DNA of 64,000 bases from Photorhabdus noenieputensis (GCF_018448935.1 NZ_RCWC01000031.1:1-64000); one strand, 5' to 3'. Positions 27,541 through 37,823 are shown, numbered from the stretch's first letter. Translations and numbers: made by a program. Notes: generated by a model from the letters alone, not told the origin.

Positions 27541-28614
27541 ATGCATTGGGATAAAAAAATTCTGGTCATAGGTTCCACGGGAGCAGTAGGACGCTCTGTT
27601 GTTGCTGCATTGAATCAACTGGGTTATCAGGTGTCAGGGGCAGGGCGTCGCCCCTGTGCTGAATTAGTTGATTATCATCAGATAGATTTATTCGATGAAA
27701 AAGCACTGACTGAGCTTTGTCAGCCGTTTTCTTTGATCATTAATGCCGCAGGCCCAGCTTCGCAAATTCAGGACAGAATTGCCAGAGCAGCATTGGCTGC
27801 GGCAACGCATTATCTGGATGTTGCAGGAGAACCTATTGTCTGGCGGCAATTGGCGTCAGATGAGAAATTAGCGCCGTTATTACAGAAATCAGCTTGTGTC
27901 TTGGGCGCGGGATATGTTCCGGGATTTGCTTCGATTTTACCTTTTCTAGCGGCAAACCGGCTGAGATCAGTAAGTAAAATGCGGTCATATCTTGGGGGAA
28001 TAGAGCCTTTTACGGTGACTTCTGCCATTGATTTTATTGATAGCCTGAATGAACAGAATGGTAAAGCAGGTCATATCTTATCTGGAGGGAGGTTACAACG
28101 GGCAGCAATAGAAAAGAATGTTCAGCCCGAAACGGCTAACAGGACATTTGATGCCCTGCCATATCTCAGTTTTGAATTGGAAAGAGTTGCTCGTCAACTA
28201 AATCTGATTGATTTTGCCGCATTTAATTTACTGGCGGATCGCCAGCTATTGCTGACAGATCAGTTCAATGGTGAGCTGGGAATTAAACAGCTAATCAGCC
28301 AGAGTGAAGAACTAACGCATCGTTATGGTCAACAGCAACATATTTTGCTGGAAGCAGAAGGCGTATTGGTAGGGCAACCCGTTACTCTCATTGCCAAAGG
28401 GCGTTTTACTGATAGCTATCGTTTTACCGGAGTAGTTGCTGCATTGGCGGCTGATATGATGCTCAAAACACCACAATCAGGGTTGAAATGGCTATCTGAT
28501 TTAGCTGATGCAGAGCAGTTATTGTCAGGGCTTGAGCGAATGGGGGCCTTTGAATACTGGCAGATAGAGATGAAGCTGCGTCAGAGTGCAGATTATGTCG
28601 AGGGAGAACTATGA
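27541..28614 (+). CDS. Saccharopine-dehydrogenase-like NAD(P) oxidoreductase
   Basis: The 357-residue protein begins directly after the NRPS stop. It has an N-terminal Rossmann fold (ILVIGSTGAVGRSV), followed by the INAAGPASQ and THYLDVAGE segments typical of saccharopine-dehydrogenase-like proteins, an NADP-binding superfamily with many uncharacterised members in biosynthetic clusters. There is no membrane segment. Its position inside the operon, ATGA-coupled to the next reductase, says that it tailors the NRPS product or a precursor. Yersiniabactin and pyochelin operons lack this gene as far as I recall, so it may make the product differ. The substrate cannot be told from sequence. Confidence 0.75.
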   Translation: MHWDKKILVIGSTGAVGRSVVAALNQLGYQVSGAGRRPCAELVDYHQIDLFDEKALTELCQPFSLIINAAGPASQIQDRIARAALAAATHYLDVAGEPIVWRQLASDEKLAPLLQKSACVLGAGYVPGFASILPFLAANRLRSVSKMRSYLGGIEPFTVTSAIDFIDSLNEQNGKAGHILSGGRLQRAAIEKNVQPETANRTFDALPYLSFELERVARQLNLIDFAAFNLLADRQLLLTDQFNGELGIKQLISQSEELTHRYGQQQHILLEAEGVLVGQPVTLIAKGRFTDSYRFTGVVAALAADMMLKTPQSGLKWLSDLADAEQLLSGLERMGAFEYWQIEMKLRQSADYVEGEL

Positions 28615-29738
28615 GCCGTCCATTGCGTGTTATCGTTTGTGGTACTTTGTTCGGTCAAGTCTATTTGTCAGCGTTTAAAACCCATTTTCCGGGTTTTGAA
28701 TTGGCAGGAATTATTGCCCGCGGCAGTGAACGCTCACAGAGGTTGGCGGCTGAATATCAGGTGCCTTTGTATGAACAAGTTTCCCAGTTGCCAGATGATA
28801 TCGATATTGCCTGTGTGGTGGTACGTTCCGCCATTGTTGGCGGCGCGGGAAGTGAACTGACAAAACAATTGTTGAGCAGAGGAATTCATGTTTTACAGGA
28901 ACATCCGGTTTATCAACGTGATGTGGCGGAGTGTTTGAAACTTGCTCGTCAGCATAATTGCTGCTACTCAGTCAATACGCACTATCCGAATGTTCCGGCA
29001 GTACGGCAATTTACTGATTATTTGCAACAGGCAATGCAACATCAGCAACCTTTATTTATTGAAGCCACCTGTGGCGTTCAAGTGATTTGCGGTTTACTGG
29101 ATATTCTAGGGCGTGCATTAGGGAGATTTACCCCTTTTGCTTTTGGGGACGCACATCACTGGGATAAACAATTATTGGCTCAGGCGACCAGTTATCCACC
29201 GTATACCACTATTCAAGGGGTTATTATGGGGATTCCTTTGATTCTGAATTTGCAGAATCAGCTTGATCCTGGTGATCCTGATAATCATTTCCACATTATG
29301 CAGCGTATTTGCGTAGGTCTGCCCAGTGGTAATTTGCTATTGGTGAATACACATGGTCCGGTGCTGTGGAATTCACGTTTCCATATACCACGCCAGCGTA
29401 CAACCAGTGGGGTAAGGGAGCCTCTGCTGCCACAACAGGCTGCCCATTACTTTAAACCACCAACCGCCATTTCTCTGTATGACTGTTGTCCAAGTCTGGA
29501 GCAGATTACCAATCAGCACTGGCCTGAGGCTATTCGCCATGCTTTGCGGCAATTTGCCATACAGATGAAACAGCCTGATCCTCGTATGGCGCAATATTTA
29601 CTGACAATGGCCTCTGTTTGGAAAACATTAATGAGTAAGGTTGGTAATCCAGAAAGTTTGCATGTGCCTGATCCTATTCCACCTCAACCAGAGATCAGCG
29701 AATTTCTGAAACAACAAGGGGATGTTTACTATGTTTGA
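28611..29738 (+). CDS. Thiazolinyl imide reductase (Irp3/YbtU/PchG family)
   Basis: The 375-residue protein belongs to the Gfo/Idh/MocA-type NADPH reductases that reduce one carrier-bound thiazoline to thiazolidine during yersiniabactin and pyochelin assembly. Supporting marks are the start (RVIVCGTLFGQVYLSAF), ACVVVRS.IVGG, GIHVLQEHPVY and CCYSVNTHYPN, which correspond closely to remembered Irp3/YbtU segments; Irp3 has about 365 residues. GGGAG lies before the ATG. The gene overlaps both neighbours. It predicts that one ring of the product is a thiazolidine. Confidence 0.88.
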   Translation: MSRPLRVIVCGTLFGQVYLSAFKTHFPGFELAGIIARGSERSQRLAAEYQVPLYEQVSQLPDDIDIACVVVRSAIVGGAGSELTKQLLSRGIHVLQEHPVYQRDVAECLKLARQHNCCYSVNTHYPNVPAVRQFTDYLQQAMQHQQPLFIEATCGVQVICGLLDILGRALGRFTPFAFGDAHHWDKQLLAQATSYPPYTTIQGVIMGIPLILNLQNQLDPGDPDNHFHIMQRICVGLPSGNLLLVNTHGPVLWNSRFHIPRQRTTSGVREPLLPQQAAHYFKPPTAISLYDCCPSLEQITNQHWPEAIRHALRQFAIQMKQPDPRMAQYLLTMASVWKTLMSKVGNPESLHVPDPIPPQPEISEFLKQQGDVYYV

Positions 29739-30495
29739 TAACGCATCGTTTGCTAGAACAGCGCAATTAATAAAGCCAGGGAGTAATAGCCAACTGATAT
29801 GTTTTCATTATGCCGGGGGAAGAGCGGAATATTTTATCCCCTGGCGTGACGGAATTTCAAAGGATATTGCAGTTTATGCAGTTCAATTACCTGGACATGG
29901 CTCGCGAATTAACGAACCGTTGCAAACTTGTATTCATCAGTTAGCTGATAGCTTAGTCGAGGTATTGAATATCTTGCCTTCACGTCCGACTTATTTTTTT
30001 GGGCATAGTATGGGGGCTGCGCTGGCATTTGAGGTGGCATTGCGTATGCAACAACAGGGTAGAAAAATCTGCGCGTTATTTGTTTCTGCCCGTCTGCCGC
30101 CACACAAAAATAATGGTAATGATTATCATCGTCGAGATGAGCTGCAACTGTTGAATAAAATTACTTCTTTGGGTGGTTCTGCGATTGATTATCAGGCAAT
30201 GCCCGAATTGAAAGCATTATTAATGCCCATTTTCCGAGCGGATTTTCAGGCTATTGAAACGTATCAACGTCGTTGCCGACAACAACTTGATTGCCCGGTG
30301 TTTGCTTGCGCTGGGGAACGTGATACGGAAGTTTCCCCGGAAGAGATGGCACAGTGGCAGTTGATAACTAAAGGTAAATTTGAATTGAGAGTATTTGATG
30401 GAGGGCATTTTTACCTCAATGATAAATCTTCAATTTTATTTGACTATATCAACAGTAATATTGCTGCTTCTATGGCGTCATTGAGTAATAAATAA
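29731..30495 (+). CDS. Type II thioesterase (Irp4/YbtT/PchC-like)
   Basis: This alpha/beta-hydrolase of about 254 residues edits misloaded carrier domains of the synthetases. It shows the canonical GHSMGAALAFE elbow with Ser nucleophile, the oxyanion region FHYAGG, Asp in ERDTEV and the His of GGHFYL. The contrast with the Cys elbow in the terminal TE of the same operon is notable. I prefer ATG 29731 because GGGG lies 8 bases ahead. The ATG at 29722 is the longer alternative but has no ribosome site. The start overlaps the preceding stop. Confidence 0.88.
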   Translation: MFDNASFARTAQLIKPGSNSQLICFHYAGGRAEYFIPWRDGISKDIAVYAVQLPGHGSRINEPLQTCIHQLADSLVEVLNILPSRPTYFFGHSMGAALAFEVALRMQQQGRKICALFVSARLPPHKNNGNDYHRRDELQLLNKITSLGGSAIDYQAMPELKALLMPIFRADFQAIETYQRRCRQQLDCPVFACAGERDTEVSPEEMAQWQLITKGKFELRVFDGGHFYLNDKSSILFDYINSNIAASMASLSNK

Positions 30496-30509
30496 ATTTA
30501 GGAAATATC

Positions 30510-31781
30510 ATGAAATATAATCATAACCTTGTTGGTTTATTCGGTCTTTATTGTGCGCAAGGCGCTCCTCTGGGGTTGGCAATTTTTGCCTTGCCAGGGA
30601 TCTTACGGCAACAAGGGGCTGATATGCAGTTTATCGGTCTTATTGGTTTATGCATGTTACCCTGGGCATTCAAATTTATCTGGGCTTCTTTCATTGAAAA
30701 CCATAAACCGTGGGGGTTTAGCAAACTTTCTTCTGGATTAGCTTGGATTCAGCTACTTAAAATACTTTCATTGCTTGCTGTCGCTTCTCTATGGTTTTTC
30801 AGTCCCCAAACTGATGTCATTGGTTTGCTGATCATACTCACATTAATTAATCTGCTTTATGCCAGCCAGGATGTTGCTGTTGATGCTCTGGCAGTGCGCA
30901 CTTTTGCCGGCAGCCGTCATGTCAAAGTGAATGTCGGTCAGGTTGCCGGGTTTAGTTTGGGCATGCTGGCAGGGGGTATTCTTAGCCTTTATGTTTTCAG
31001 TTCTGTGGGTTGGCGTAATATGGTGCTGTTTTTTTTACTAGTTCAGATAGTCTGCCATATCCCATTTATGCTTAATAAGGATAAATTCAATATCGATCAG
31101 CAACTTCCTGTTAATCCCGGCAGTGCTTCCATATGGAAAATATTCCGCCGTCAGGGAAGCTTGCCAGTCATTCTGATGGCATTGCTGTTCAAGTTCGCCA
31201 GTACGCTTGGGGCTGCATTGATATCACCTCTCCTTGTGGATATGGGCGTTAATCTGGAATTTATTGCTCTGATTTCCGGCAGTGTTTTAATTATCAGTTA
31301 TATCACAGGAGCGCTAGTTGCGGGTTTTCTTCATCGCTGGTTTTCCAGCCCGGCTTTGGCATTAAGCGGGCTGATTGCCAGTGCGTTATGTTGGCTAGGA
31401 CTGGCGATTTCACTGACTGTATCGTCAACAGATCCCACAATGGTCTTTATCTTTTTTGTCTTAGAGGGCTTCTTTTTCAATCTGAGTTGCGTCTCTTTCT
31501 TTTCTTGCTTCATGTGCTGGAGCGAAGGCGACAGCAAACAGGATGTTATTCAGCCAGGAACAAATTTTACATTGCTGCAATGTTGTGAAGTGCTTGGTAG
31601 TAGTGCGGCAATGGTCATTGCCGGAACGTTGGCGCACTACTGGGGATTCACCAATGCTTTCTATGCGGCGGTTGCCGGGAGTATTACGACAATTATTATC
31701 GTGACAGTCTGTTTCCGTTTGGCTCCGTCTATGATTGTCCGCCCGCCTGCTCAGCTTCAGCAAGTTGAGGTACATCAATGA
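30510..31781 (+). CDS. MFS transporter (YbtX/Irp8-like)
   Basis: The 423-residue polytopic membrane protein has about 12 predicted helices and the major-facilitator layout, with the opening YCAQGAPLGLAIFALPGILR typical of the AmpG/YbtX-type subgroup. AGGAA precedes the start. In yersiniabactin clusters the homologue YbtX/Irp8 lies beside the ABC pair, as here, and has been linked to siderophore or zinc handling. Here it may export the product or import it after outer-membrane uptake. The end overlaps the ABC gene (ATGA). Confidence 0.82.
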   Translation: MKYNHNLVGLFGLYCAQGAPLGLAIFALPGILRQQGADMQFIGLIGLCMLPWAFKFIWASFIENHKPWGFSKLSSGLAWIQLLKILSLLAVASLWFFSPQTDVIGLLIILTLINLLYASQDVAVDALAVRTFAGSRHVKVNVGQVAGFSLGMLAGGILSLYVFSSVGWRNMVLFFLLVQIVCHIPFMLNKDKFNIDQQLPVNPGSASIWKIFRRQGSLPVILMALLFKFASTLGAALISPLLVDMGVNLEFIALISGSVLIISYITGALVAGFLHRWFSSPALALSGLIASALCWLGLAISLTVSSTDPTMVFIFFVLEGFFFNLSCVSFFSCFMCWSEGDSKQDVIQPGTNFTLLQCCEVLGSSAAMVIAGTLAHYWGFTNAFYAAVAGSITTIIIVTVCFRLAPSMIVRPPAQLQQVEVHQ

Positions 31782-33550
31782 AATCAGATGATAGTGCTTT
31801 TTCTTGGTTGATGAAATTGATCAGGACTCAAAGGAAAAGAGTGATCATTTCCATGATCTTAGCTGTTGTCTACTCTTTGTTGGCATTGGTGCCTTATGTG
31901 CTGATCTATCGCCTGATAGATATTTTTCTGCATCAGCCTGATGTGACGGCATCGCAGGTATGGTGGTTGGTCAGCCTGGCGGCAATGGCGTTGGCTGGTA
32001 AGATCATATTGCAACTATTTTCCGGTTTACTATCACATAAAGCCGCTTTCCAGCTTCTGTTTGAATTGCGCCGCAAAGTAATTGCACGAGTGGGTGATTT
32101 GCCGTTGGGTGCGTCTAATCGCCATACCTCTGCAACAATGAAAAAAATCATCTCAGATGATATTGGTAGAATAGAAACATTCATTGCTCACCACTTACCG
32201 GATATTGCGGCGGCTATTGTTTCACCGTTAGCAGCGGCAACATTGCTGTTTTTCTTTGACTGGAGGCTGGCGTTATTAGCGTTGATCCCGCTGCCGTTAG
32301 CGATTGCCATGCAATGCTGGATTTTTAAGGGGTTTGATTCGCGTATTAGAACTTATCATCAGGTGGTAGCAGATTTGCATACTAGCGTAGTGGATTTTGT
32401 TAAAAGCATGCCACTCGTCAAAGCCTTCAATATGACAGTCGATTCCCATCAGCGATATGCTAATGCAGTGGAGCAACACCATAGATTAGTTACCGGATGG
32501 CTCGCCGATACCCGAACTCCTGCTGCGTTGTTTAAGTTGGCTTTAGATTTGGGGTTGTTGTGTATTATGCCCGTTGGTATCTGGTTATATGCTCAAGGGG
32601 ATGTGGAGCTAGCGATATTATTTATCTTCATGCTGTTGGGAATTGGCTTGATGGAACCATTCTACAACCTGTTGCAATTTGCTGGCATGTTCAGCGAAAT
32701 GCTAAAAGGCGTGGAAAATATCCGTGATTTTTCTAATCAGCCTCAGCAACGGGAAGGGCATGTTCCACAATCAATCAATGGCAGTGATATCTGTTTTGAG
32801 CACGTCACATTCAGCCATAATAATGCGGTTATTCCTACGGTAGATGCTCTCTCTTTTATTGCGCGGCAAGGGGAAATTACTGCGATTGTTGGCCCCTCAG
32901 GGGCAGGGAAAACAACCGCGGCTCAACTTATTCCACGGTTATATGAGTATCAGCAAGGTTGTATTTCGATTGGTGGAAGCGATATTACCGCGATGCCTTT
33001 GGATCAACTAATGTCATTGGTTAGTTTCGTTTTTCAGGATGTATTTATCTTCGAAGACACCATTATGAATAATATCAGGATGGGGAATCAGGATATTTCG
33101 GAATCGCAGATTATTGCAGCCGCTAAAGCGGCTTGCGTTGATGAATTTGTTCGTGAATTACCGCAAGGATATCAAACAGTGGTTCAGCAGGGGTCGCTCA
33201 GTGGTGGGCAGGCTCAGCGGATCTCTATTGCTAGAGCGATAGCAAAAGATTCTCCAGTTTTAATTTTGGATGAAGCGACTGCCTATGCGGATGCGAAAAA
33301 TGAAGTGAGAATCCAGCAGGCATTGTCCCATTTGATGAAAGGGCGCACGGTATTGGTCATTGCTCATCGGCTAAATACACTGGTCAATGTCAATAAAATC
33401 ATTGTGATGGATAATGGAGGTAAAGTGGCGGAAGGAACGCATCAGCAACTTTTGCAGGAGTGCCAACTTTATCAGAATATGTGGGATGCTCATCAGGCGG
33501 CAAAAAGCTGGCATGTGGCTATGCGTAATCAGGAGGTTTCGCATGTTTAA
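31778..33550 (+). CDS. ABC transporter, fused membrane/ATPase (YbtP/Irp6-like)
   Basis: The 590-residue half-transporter has about six N-terminal membrane helices (20-310) and a C-terminal nucleotide-binding domain (about 340-575) with Walker A GPSGAGKTT, signature LSGGQAQRISIARA, Walker B VLILDEATAYAD and H-loop IAHRL. It probably pairs with the next gene product as a heterodimer. In Yersinia, YbtP/YbtQ have exporter-like architecture yet import ferric yersiniabactin, so uptake of the ferric product is a reasonable inference. GAGG precedes the start, which overlaps the MFS stop. Confidence 0.88.
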   Translation: MKSDDSAFSWLMKLIRTQRKRVIISMILAVVYSLLALVPYVLIYRLIDIFLHQPDVTASQVWWLVSLAAMALAGKIILQLFSGLLSHKAAFQLLFELRRKVIARVGDLPLGASNRHTSATMKKIISDDIGRIETFIAHHLPDIAAAIVSPLAAATLLFFFDWRLALLALIPLPLAIAMQCWIFKGFDSRIRTYHQVVADLHTSVVDFVKSMPLVKAFNMTVDSHQRYANAVEQHHRLVTGWLADTRTPAALFKLALDLGLLCIMPVGIWLYAQGDVELAILFIFMLLGIGLMEPFYNLLQFAGMFSEMLKGVENIRDFSNQPQQREGHVPQSINGSDICFEHVTFSHNNAVIPTVDALSFIARQGEITAIVGPSGAGKTTAAQLIPRLYEYQQGCISIGGSDITAMPLDQLMSLVSFVFQDVFIFEDTIMNNIRMGNQDISESQIIAAAKAACVDEFVRELPQGYQTVVQQGSLSGGQAQRISIARAIAKDSPVLILDEATAYADAKNEVRIQQALSHLMKGRTVLVIAHRLNTLVNVNKIIVMDNGGKVAEGTHQQLLQECQLYQNMWDAHQAAKSWHVAMRNQEVSHV

Positions 33551-35288
33551 GGCGTTTAATCTTTCCCACTTGGTTGGAAAACCACTGAAAGGGCTTTCAG
33601 GTATGGTGGCCCTCTCCATATTAGATGCTTTACTGGCATCAGCGCCTTACGCATTTCTTTACTACATCATTCTCGATATGCTTTCTGATATGCCCGATAT
33701 GGTGTATCAGTTTAAATTAGTCGGAGGTTGTGCAGCTTTGATGTTGGTTCGAGTATTACTGGCTCGTACACTTTATTTCAATATTTCACTGATTGGTTTC
33801 GATGCAGGGCGTACGTTACGTAAAAACCTGGGAGAACATTTGCGCCGTATGCCGATGGGTTTTTTTCAGCGGACGGATATGAGTAGCGTTAATAATACAT
33901 TGCTGAAAGATATCGATATGATCGAACATATTTTCACGCACTTGTATGCGCCAATGATCGCAACGGCTTCCGTACTTTGTTTCTTTTCTATCGGATTATT
34001 ATTGAAAGATTGGCGTATGGCGCTGGCTATGCTTTCAACTTTACCTCTGGCGGTATGTGCTTATTTACTGATGCGGCAATATGCGCGTCGCTGGCAAAAT
34101 AGGATGCAGCAATTACTGTTCAAACTTAATGATGCTTTGATGGAGTATATTGATGGCTTGAAAGTGTTGAAATCTTATCGGATGCTTGGTCAGGCTTTTG
34201 GCCGTTTGAATAATGTACTTACGACAACTTATCAACAATCGCTGACTGCCGAAAAAGCTGGCGTCTGGCCGATATACAGTTTTAATTTGCTGGTGGAATG
34301 CGGATTTATCGTGTTGTTGATCGCGCTGACTTGGGGATGGTTGGGGCATACTCTGTCACTAGCGGAGGTACTGGTATTTCTTATTGCAGCGGTGCGTTTT
34401 TTCCGGCCATTATTGAATATGTCAATGTTTCTGGCGGAGTTGAATTATTTTAGCTTGGCAACAGAACGGGTTAAAAAAGTATTTGAATTGCCTGAATTAT
34501 CGCAGGGAAATACCCGACCGCAGCTCAATAATATGACGATTGAATTAGATAATGTGTATTTTGCGTATCCTGATAAACCAGAAATTTTTCGAGGAATAAA
34601 TCTAACTATTGAAGCGAATAAAGTGACTGCTTTGGTTGGGGCATCCGGTTCAGGGAAATCAACGCTGGCTGCACTAATAGCCCGTTTTTGGCAACTTTCA
34701 GCAGGAAGTATTTGGGTAGGTAGTGGGGACCAAAAAATTGATATTGCCTCTATGGAGATGGAATATTGGCAACAATATATCAGTGTGGTATTCCAGAATA
34801 ATTATATGCTCAATGACACGATTGGTAATAACCTCCGAATTGCCAACTCTGATGCCTGTGATGAAGAATTATTGCGTGTCTGCTGTCTAGCAAGGTTGGA
34901 TAGTTTATTGAATAAATTGCCTGATGGATTGAATACGAAAATCGGTGCAGATGGAATACGCCTTTCTGGCGGAGAGTTGCAACGGCTTTCTATAGCAAGA
35001 GCATTACTAAAAAATGCGCCTCTGGTTATTTTGGATGAAGCAACGGCTTCGCTCGATCCAGAAAATGAAAGAGATATTCAATTAGCGATGCAGTCATTGA
35101 TAACTAATAAAACGGTGTTGGTTATTGCACATAAATTGTCATCCATTGAATATGCGGACAAAATTGTGGTGATGAATAATGGTGAAATTGCTGAGCAAGG
35201 ACAACATCAGCAATTATTGGCAAATCGAGGGCTTTACCACGATCTTTGGACACTACAGCAATCCGCACAAAATTGGCGGTTAGCTTAA
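33543..35288 (+). CDS. ABC transporter, fused membrane/ATPase (YbtQ/Irp7-like)
   Basis: I place the start at ATG 33543: AGGAGG lies at 33531-33536, it overlaps the previous stop by 8 bases, and the protein then begins MFKAFNLSHLVG. The frame is open upstream to 33414 but that part is the shadow of the previous gene. The 581-residue product has about six helices, then Walker A GASGSGKST, signature LSGGELQRLSIARAL, Walker B LVILDEATASLD and H-loop IAHKL. It is the probable partner of the preceding half-transporter and the last gene of the operon. A stem-loop follows at 35311. Confidence 0.88.
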   Translation: MFKAFNLSHLVGKPLKGLSGMVALSILDALLASAPYAFLYYIILDMLSDMPDMVYQFKLVGGCAALMLVRVLLARTLYFNISLIGFDAGRTLRKNLGEHLRRMPMGFFQRTDMSSVNNTLLKDIDMIEHIFTHLYAPMIATASVLCFFSIGLLLKDWRMALAMLSTLPLAVCAYLLMRQYARRWQNRMQQLLFKLNDALMEYIDGLKVLKSYRMLGQAFGRLNNVLTTTYQQSLTAEKAGVWPIYSFNLLVECGFIVLLIALTWGWLGHTLSLAEVLVFLIAAVRFFRPLLNMSMFLAELNYFSLATERVKKVFELPELSQGNTRPQLNNMTIELDNVYFAYPDKPEIFRGINLTIEANKVTALVGASGSGKSTLAALIARFWQLSAGSIWVGSGDQKIDIASMEMEYWQQYISVVFQNNYMLNDTIGNNLRIANSDACDEELLRVCCLARLDSLLNKLPDGLNTKIGADGIRLSGGELQRLSIARALLKNAPLVILDEATASLDPENERDIQLAMQSLITNKTVLVIAHKLSSIEYADKIVVMNNGEIAEQGQHQQLLANRGLYHDLWTLQQSAQNWRLA

Positions 35289-35310
35289 GCTATTGAATAG
35301 TTAATATTTC

Positions 35311-35336
35311 CTGTGGGCAGATCAAATGGCCCACAG
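35311..35336 (+). terminator. Stem-loop after the siderophore operon
   Basis: CTGTGGGC (35311-35318) pairs perfectly with GCCCACAG (35329-35336) across a 10-base loop, 22 bases after the last stop. No T run follows, so intrinsic termination may be weak. Confidence 0.5.
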
Positions 35337-35426
35337 CGTATTGACAAAGTGCTGGTTTTTATCTGACATTTAATAAGCAACTGTCTTGAGCAACAATTTA
35401 TGACACAATCTGATGGTATGACTCAT

Positions 35427-35555
35427 CTATTCTTCGTTCTTTCTGATCATGGCATTCAGGATGGTCAGAAGTTTGCGCATACAGGCAACCAGAGCCACTT
35501 TTTGGGCTTTACTCGCGGGCTTTAATCCCCCGGGGTTTATCAGGCTGCACACACT
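35427..35555 (-). mobile_element. IS110-family transposase C-terminal remnant
   Basis: The minus strand reads KPASKAQKVALVACMRKLL and TILNAMIRKNEE, then TAG at 35427-35429. This is the usual C-terminal end of IS110-family (transposase_20 domain) proteins. Only about 40 residues survive; upstream the reading is lost. I see no second end of the element. It lies between the siderophore operon and the damaged tca locus and marks past rearrangement. Confidence 0.6.
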
Positions 35556-36069
35556 GTGCCAAATCTAATCATGTCAACATTGTAATCAATTTTCAAGATA
35601 CAAGGGGTTACTGCGGATTTTGTTAAAAATCTAAAATGCCCCGATAGATGCAAGCCTGATTACTTTCAAGCTGAAACTATTACGGGGTTTCTTTTCCACT
35701 ATGATTAAATTAATTTTTTATTCCTACATTAATAAAAATTGAGCTTAACATAATAAGCTTCCACGCTATAAAGTCATGCCTCCATCAATTAACAACTCTT
35801 ACTAAATAGTGAAAATGATTCTAATTGCCTAAGATAAATGATGCGCTAGCCTATTATCATAAATTATTTTTCATTTTTATAACACTTTTGCTATCAGCAC
35901 CTTAGATGAAGTTTCTCATACTGGTCGTTTTGTTTATCTCTGTATCACCTCAATTGAACCAGCAATAAACAAACAGAAATAAAAGGCGTGTTTATGAATT
36001 GTTACACCAAGAAAGCTAGCTCGATTTTCGAAACTAACCTTCCAAGATGTTCTAATTCTAAGCCATGTA
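35556..36069. other. Intergenic region ahead of the tca remnant
   Basis: It holds AT-rich DNA without a credible gene. It presumably contains the old tca promoter. I could not pick out a convincing -35/-10 pair or an operator. Confidence 0.4.
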
Positions 36070-37764
36070 ATGGTGACTGTTATGCAAAATAAAATATCAT
36101 TTTTATCAGGTATATCCGAACAGCCCCTGCTTGACGCTGGTTATCAAAACGTTTTTGACATCGCATCAATCAGCCGGGCTGCTTTCGTTCAGCCCGTTCC
36201 CACCCTACCCGTTAAAGAAGCTTATACAGTCCATCGTCAGGCGCGGCAACGTGCAGAAAATCTGAAATCCCTCTACCGAGCCTGGCAATTACGTCAGGAG
36301 CCGGTTATTAAAGGGCTGGCTAAACTTAACGTACAATCCGACGTATCTGTGCTTAAAGATAGTTTGGTAGAGAATATTGGCGGTGATAAAGAAGCACGCC
36401 GCGATGCTAATGGCGAGCTCATTATGGATGGCAGTAAACCACGTTATTGGAATGTGATGCCATTGGAACTGGATACCGCATGGGATACCACACAGCTCGC
36501 CACCACTGATCCAGATGTGATTGCAATGGCAGATCCAATACATTACAAGCTGGCGATATTCCTGCATGCCCTTGATCTATTGATTGCCTGCGGCGACAGT
36601 GCTTACCGCCAACTTGAACGCGATACTTTAGTCGAAGCCAAAATGTACTACATTCAGGCACAACAACTACTAGGGCCGCGTCCTGATATCCATACCACCA
36701 ATACTTGGCCCAATCCCACCTTAAGTGAAGAAGCGAGTGCCATTGCCATACCAACACTGCTTAGCTCACCGAAGGTGATGACGTTTGCCGCTTGGCTGAG
36801 TACAGGTGATACCGCCGATATCGGTGATGGCAATTTCCTGCCACCGTACAACAATGTACTGCTCAGTTACTGGGATAAACTTGAATTACGCCTATACAAC
36901 CTGCGCCACAATCTGAGTCTGGATGGTCAACCACTAAATCTGCCTCTGTATGCCACGCCGGTAGACTCGAAAACCTTGCAACGTCAACAAGCCGGGGGCG
37001 ATGGTACAGGCAGCAGTCCGGCTGGCGGTCAAGGTAGTGTCCGAGGCTGGCGCTATCCACTATTGGTAGAACGCGCCCGTTCTGCCGTCAGTTTGTTGAC
37101 TCAGTTCGGCAACAGCTTACAAACGACGTTAGAACGTCAGGATAATGAAAAAATGACGCTGTTGTTGCAGACTCAACAACAAGCCATCCTGAAACAACAG
37201 CACGATATACAACAAAATAATCTCAAAGGATTGCAACACAGCCTGACCGCATTACAAGCCAGCCGGGATGGTGCATCATTGCGCCAGAAACACTACAGCG
37301 ACCTCATTAACGGCGGTCTATCTGCGGCAGAAATCGCCGGTCTGACACTGCGCAGCACCGCCATGATCACCAATGGCGTTGCGACAGGATTACTGATTGC
37401 CGGTGGAGTCGCCAACGCTGTACCTAACGTCTTTGGGCTGGCTAACGGTGGATCTGAGAAGAAACGCCGTCTCAAACGTATCGCCGTTACCCTGCCAACA
37501 CTTCTGGGACCCTATCAAGATCTTGAAGCCACGCTGGTAATGGGAGCGGAAATCGCCGCCTTATCACATGGTGTAAATGACGGAGGCCGATTTGTCACCG
37601 ACTTTAACGACAGCCGTTTTCTGCCTTTTGAAGGTCGAGATGCAACAACCGGCACACTGGCGCTCAATATTTTCCATGCGGGTAAAGAGGGATCGCAACA
37701 CGAGTTGGTTGCTAATCTGAGTGACATCATTGTGCATCTGAATTACATCATTCGAGACGCGTAA
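36070..37764 (+). CDS. TcaA-TcaB fusion remnant (decayed Tc toxin A subunit)
   Basis: The 564-residue frame is a collage of the insecticidal toxin-complex A component. Residues 1 to about 106 match the TcaA start ([24 protein letters not shown]). From there to about 463 it matches the late part of TcaB ([57 protein letters not shown]). Then, straight after ANGGSE, it continues with [17 protein letters not shown], the final TcaB segment, ending IIRDA. As I remember it, about 250 residues that should lie between SE and KKRR are missing, and so is nearly all of TcaA and the first half of TcaB. Together TcaA plus TcaB are about 2280 residues, so three quarters are lost, yet the frame stays open. 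The channel and most of the pore shell would be missing; it is unlikely to form a working A subunit. It is 60 bases upstream of tcaC. Confidence 0.82.
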   Translation: MVTVMQNKISFLSGISEQPLLDAGYQNVFDIASISRAAFVQPVPTLPVKEAYTVHRQARQRAENLKSLYRAWQLRQEPVIKGLAKLNVQSDVSVLKDSLVENIGGDKEARRDANGELIMDGSKPRYWNVMPLELDTAWDTTQLATTDPDVIAMADPIHYKLAIFLHALDLLIACGDSAYRQLERDTLVEAKMYYIQAQQLLGPRPDIHTTNTWPNPTLSEEASAIAIPTLLSSPKVMTFAAWLSTGDTADIGDGNFLPPYNNVLLSYWDKLELRLYNLRHNLSLDGQPLNLPLYATPVDSKTLQRQQAGGDGTGSSPAGGQGSVRGWRYPLLVERARSAVSLLTQFGNSLQTTLERQDNEKMTLLLQTQQQAILKQQHDIQQNNLKGLQHSLTALQASRDGASLRQKHYSDLINGGLSAAEIAGLTLRSTAMITNGVATGLLIAGGVANAVPNVFGLANGGSEKKRRLKRIAVTLPTLLGPYQDLEATLVMGAEIAALSHGVNDGGRFVTDFNDSRFLPFEGRDATTGTLALNIFHAGKEGSQHELVANLSDIIVHLNYIIRDA

Positions 37765-37823
37765 ATTTCTTTTCTTTTTCGATCACAGGTCCCTATCAGG
37801 GGCCTGTTATTAAGGAGTACTTT

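Noticed and set aside
33414-33542. Longer N-terminus for the second ABC transporter
   Set aside because: This part overlaps the end of the first ABC gene; AGGAGG before 33543 marks the true start.
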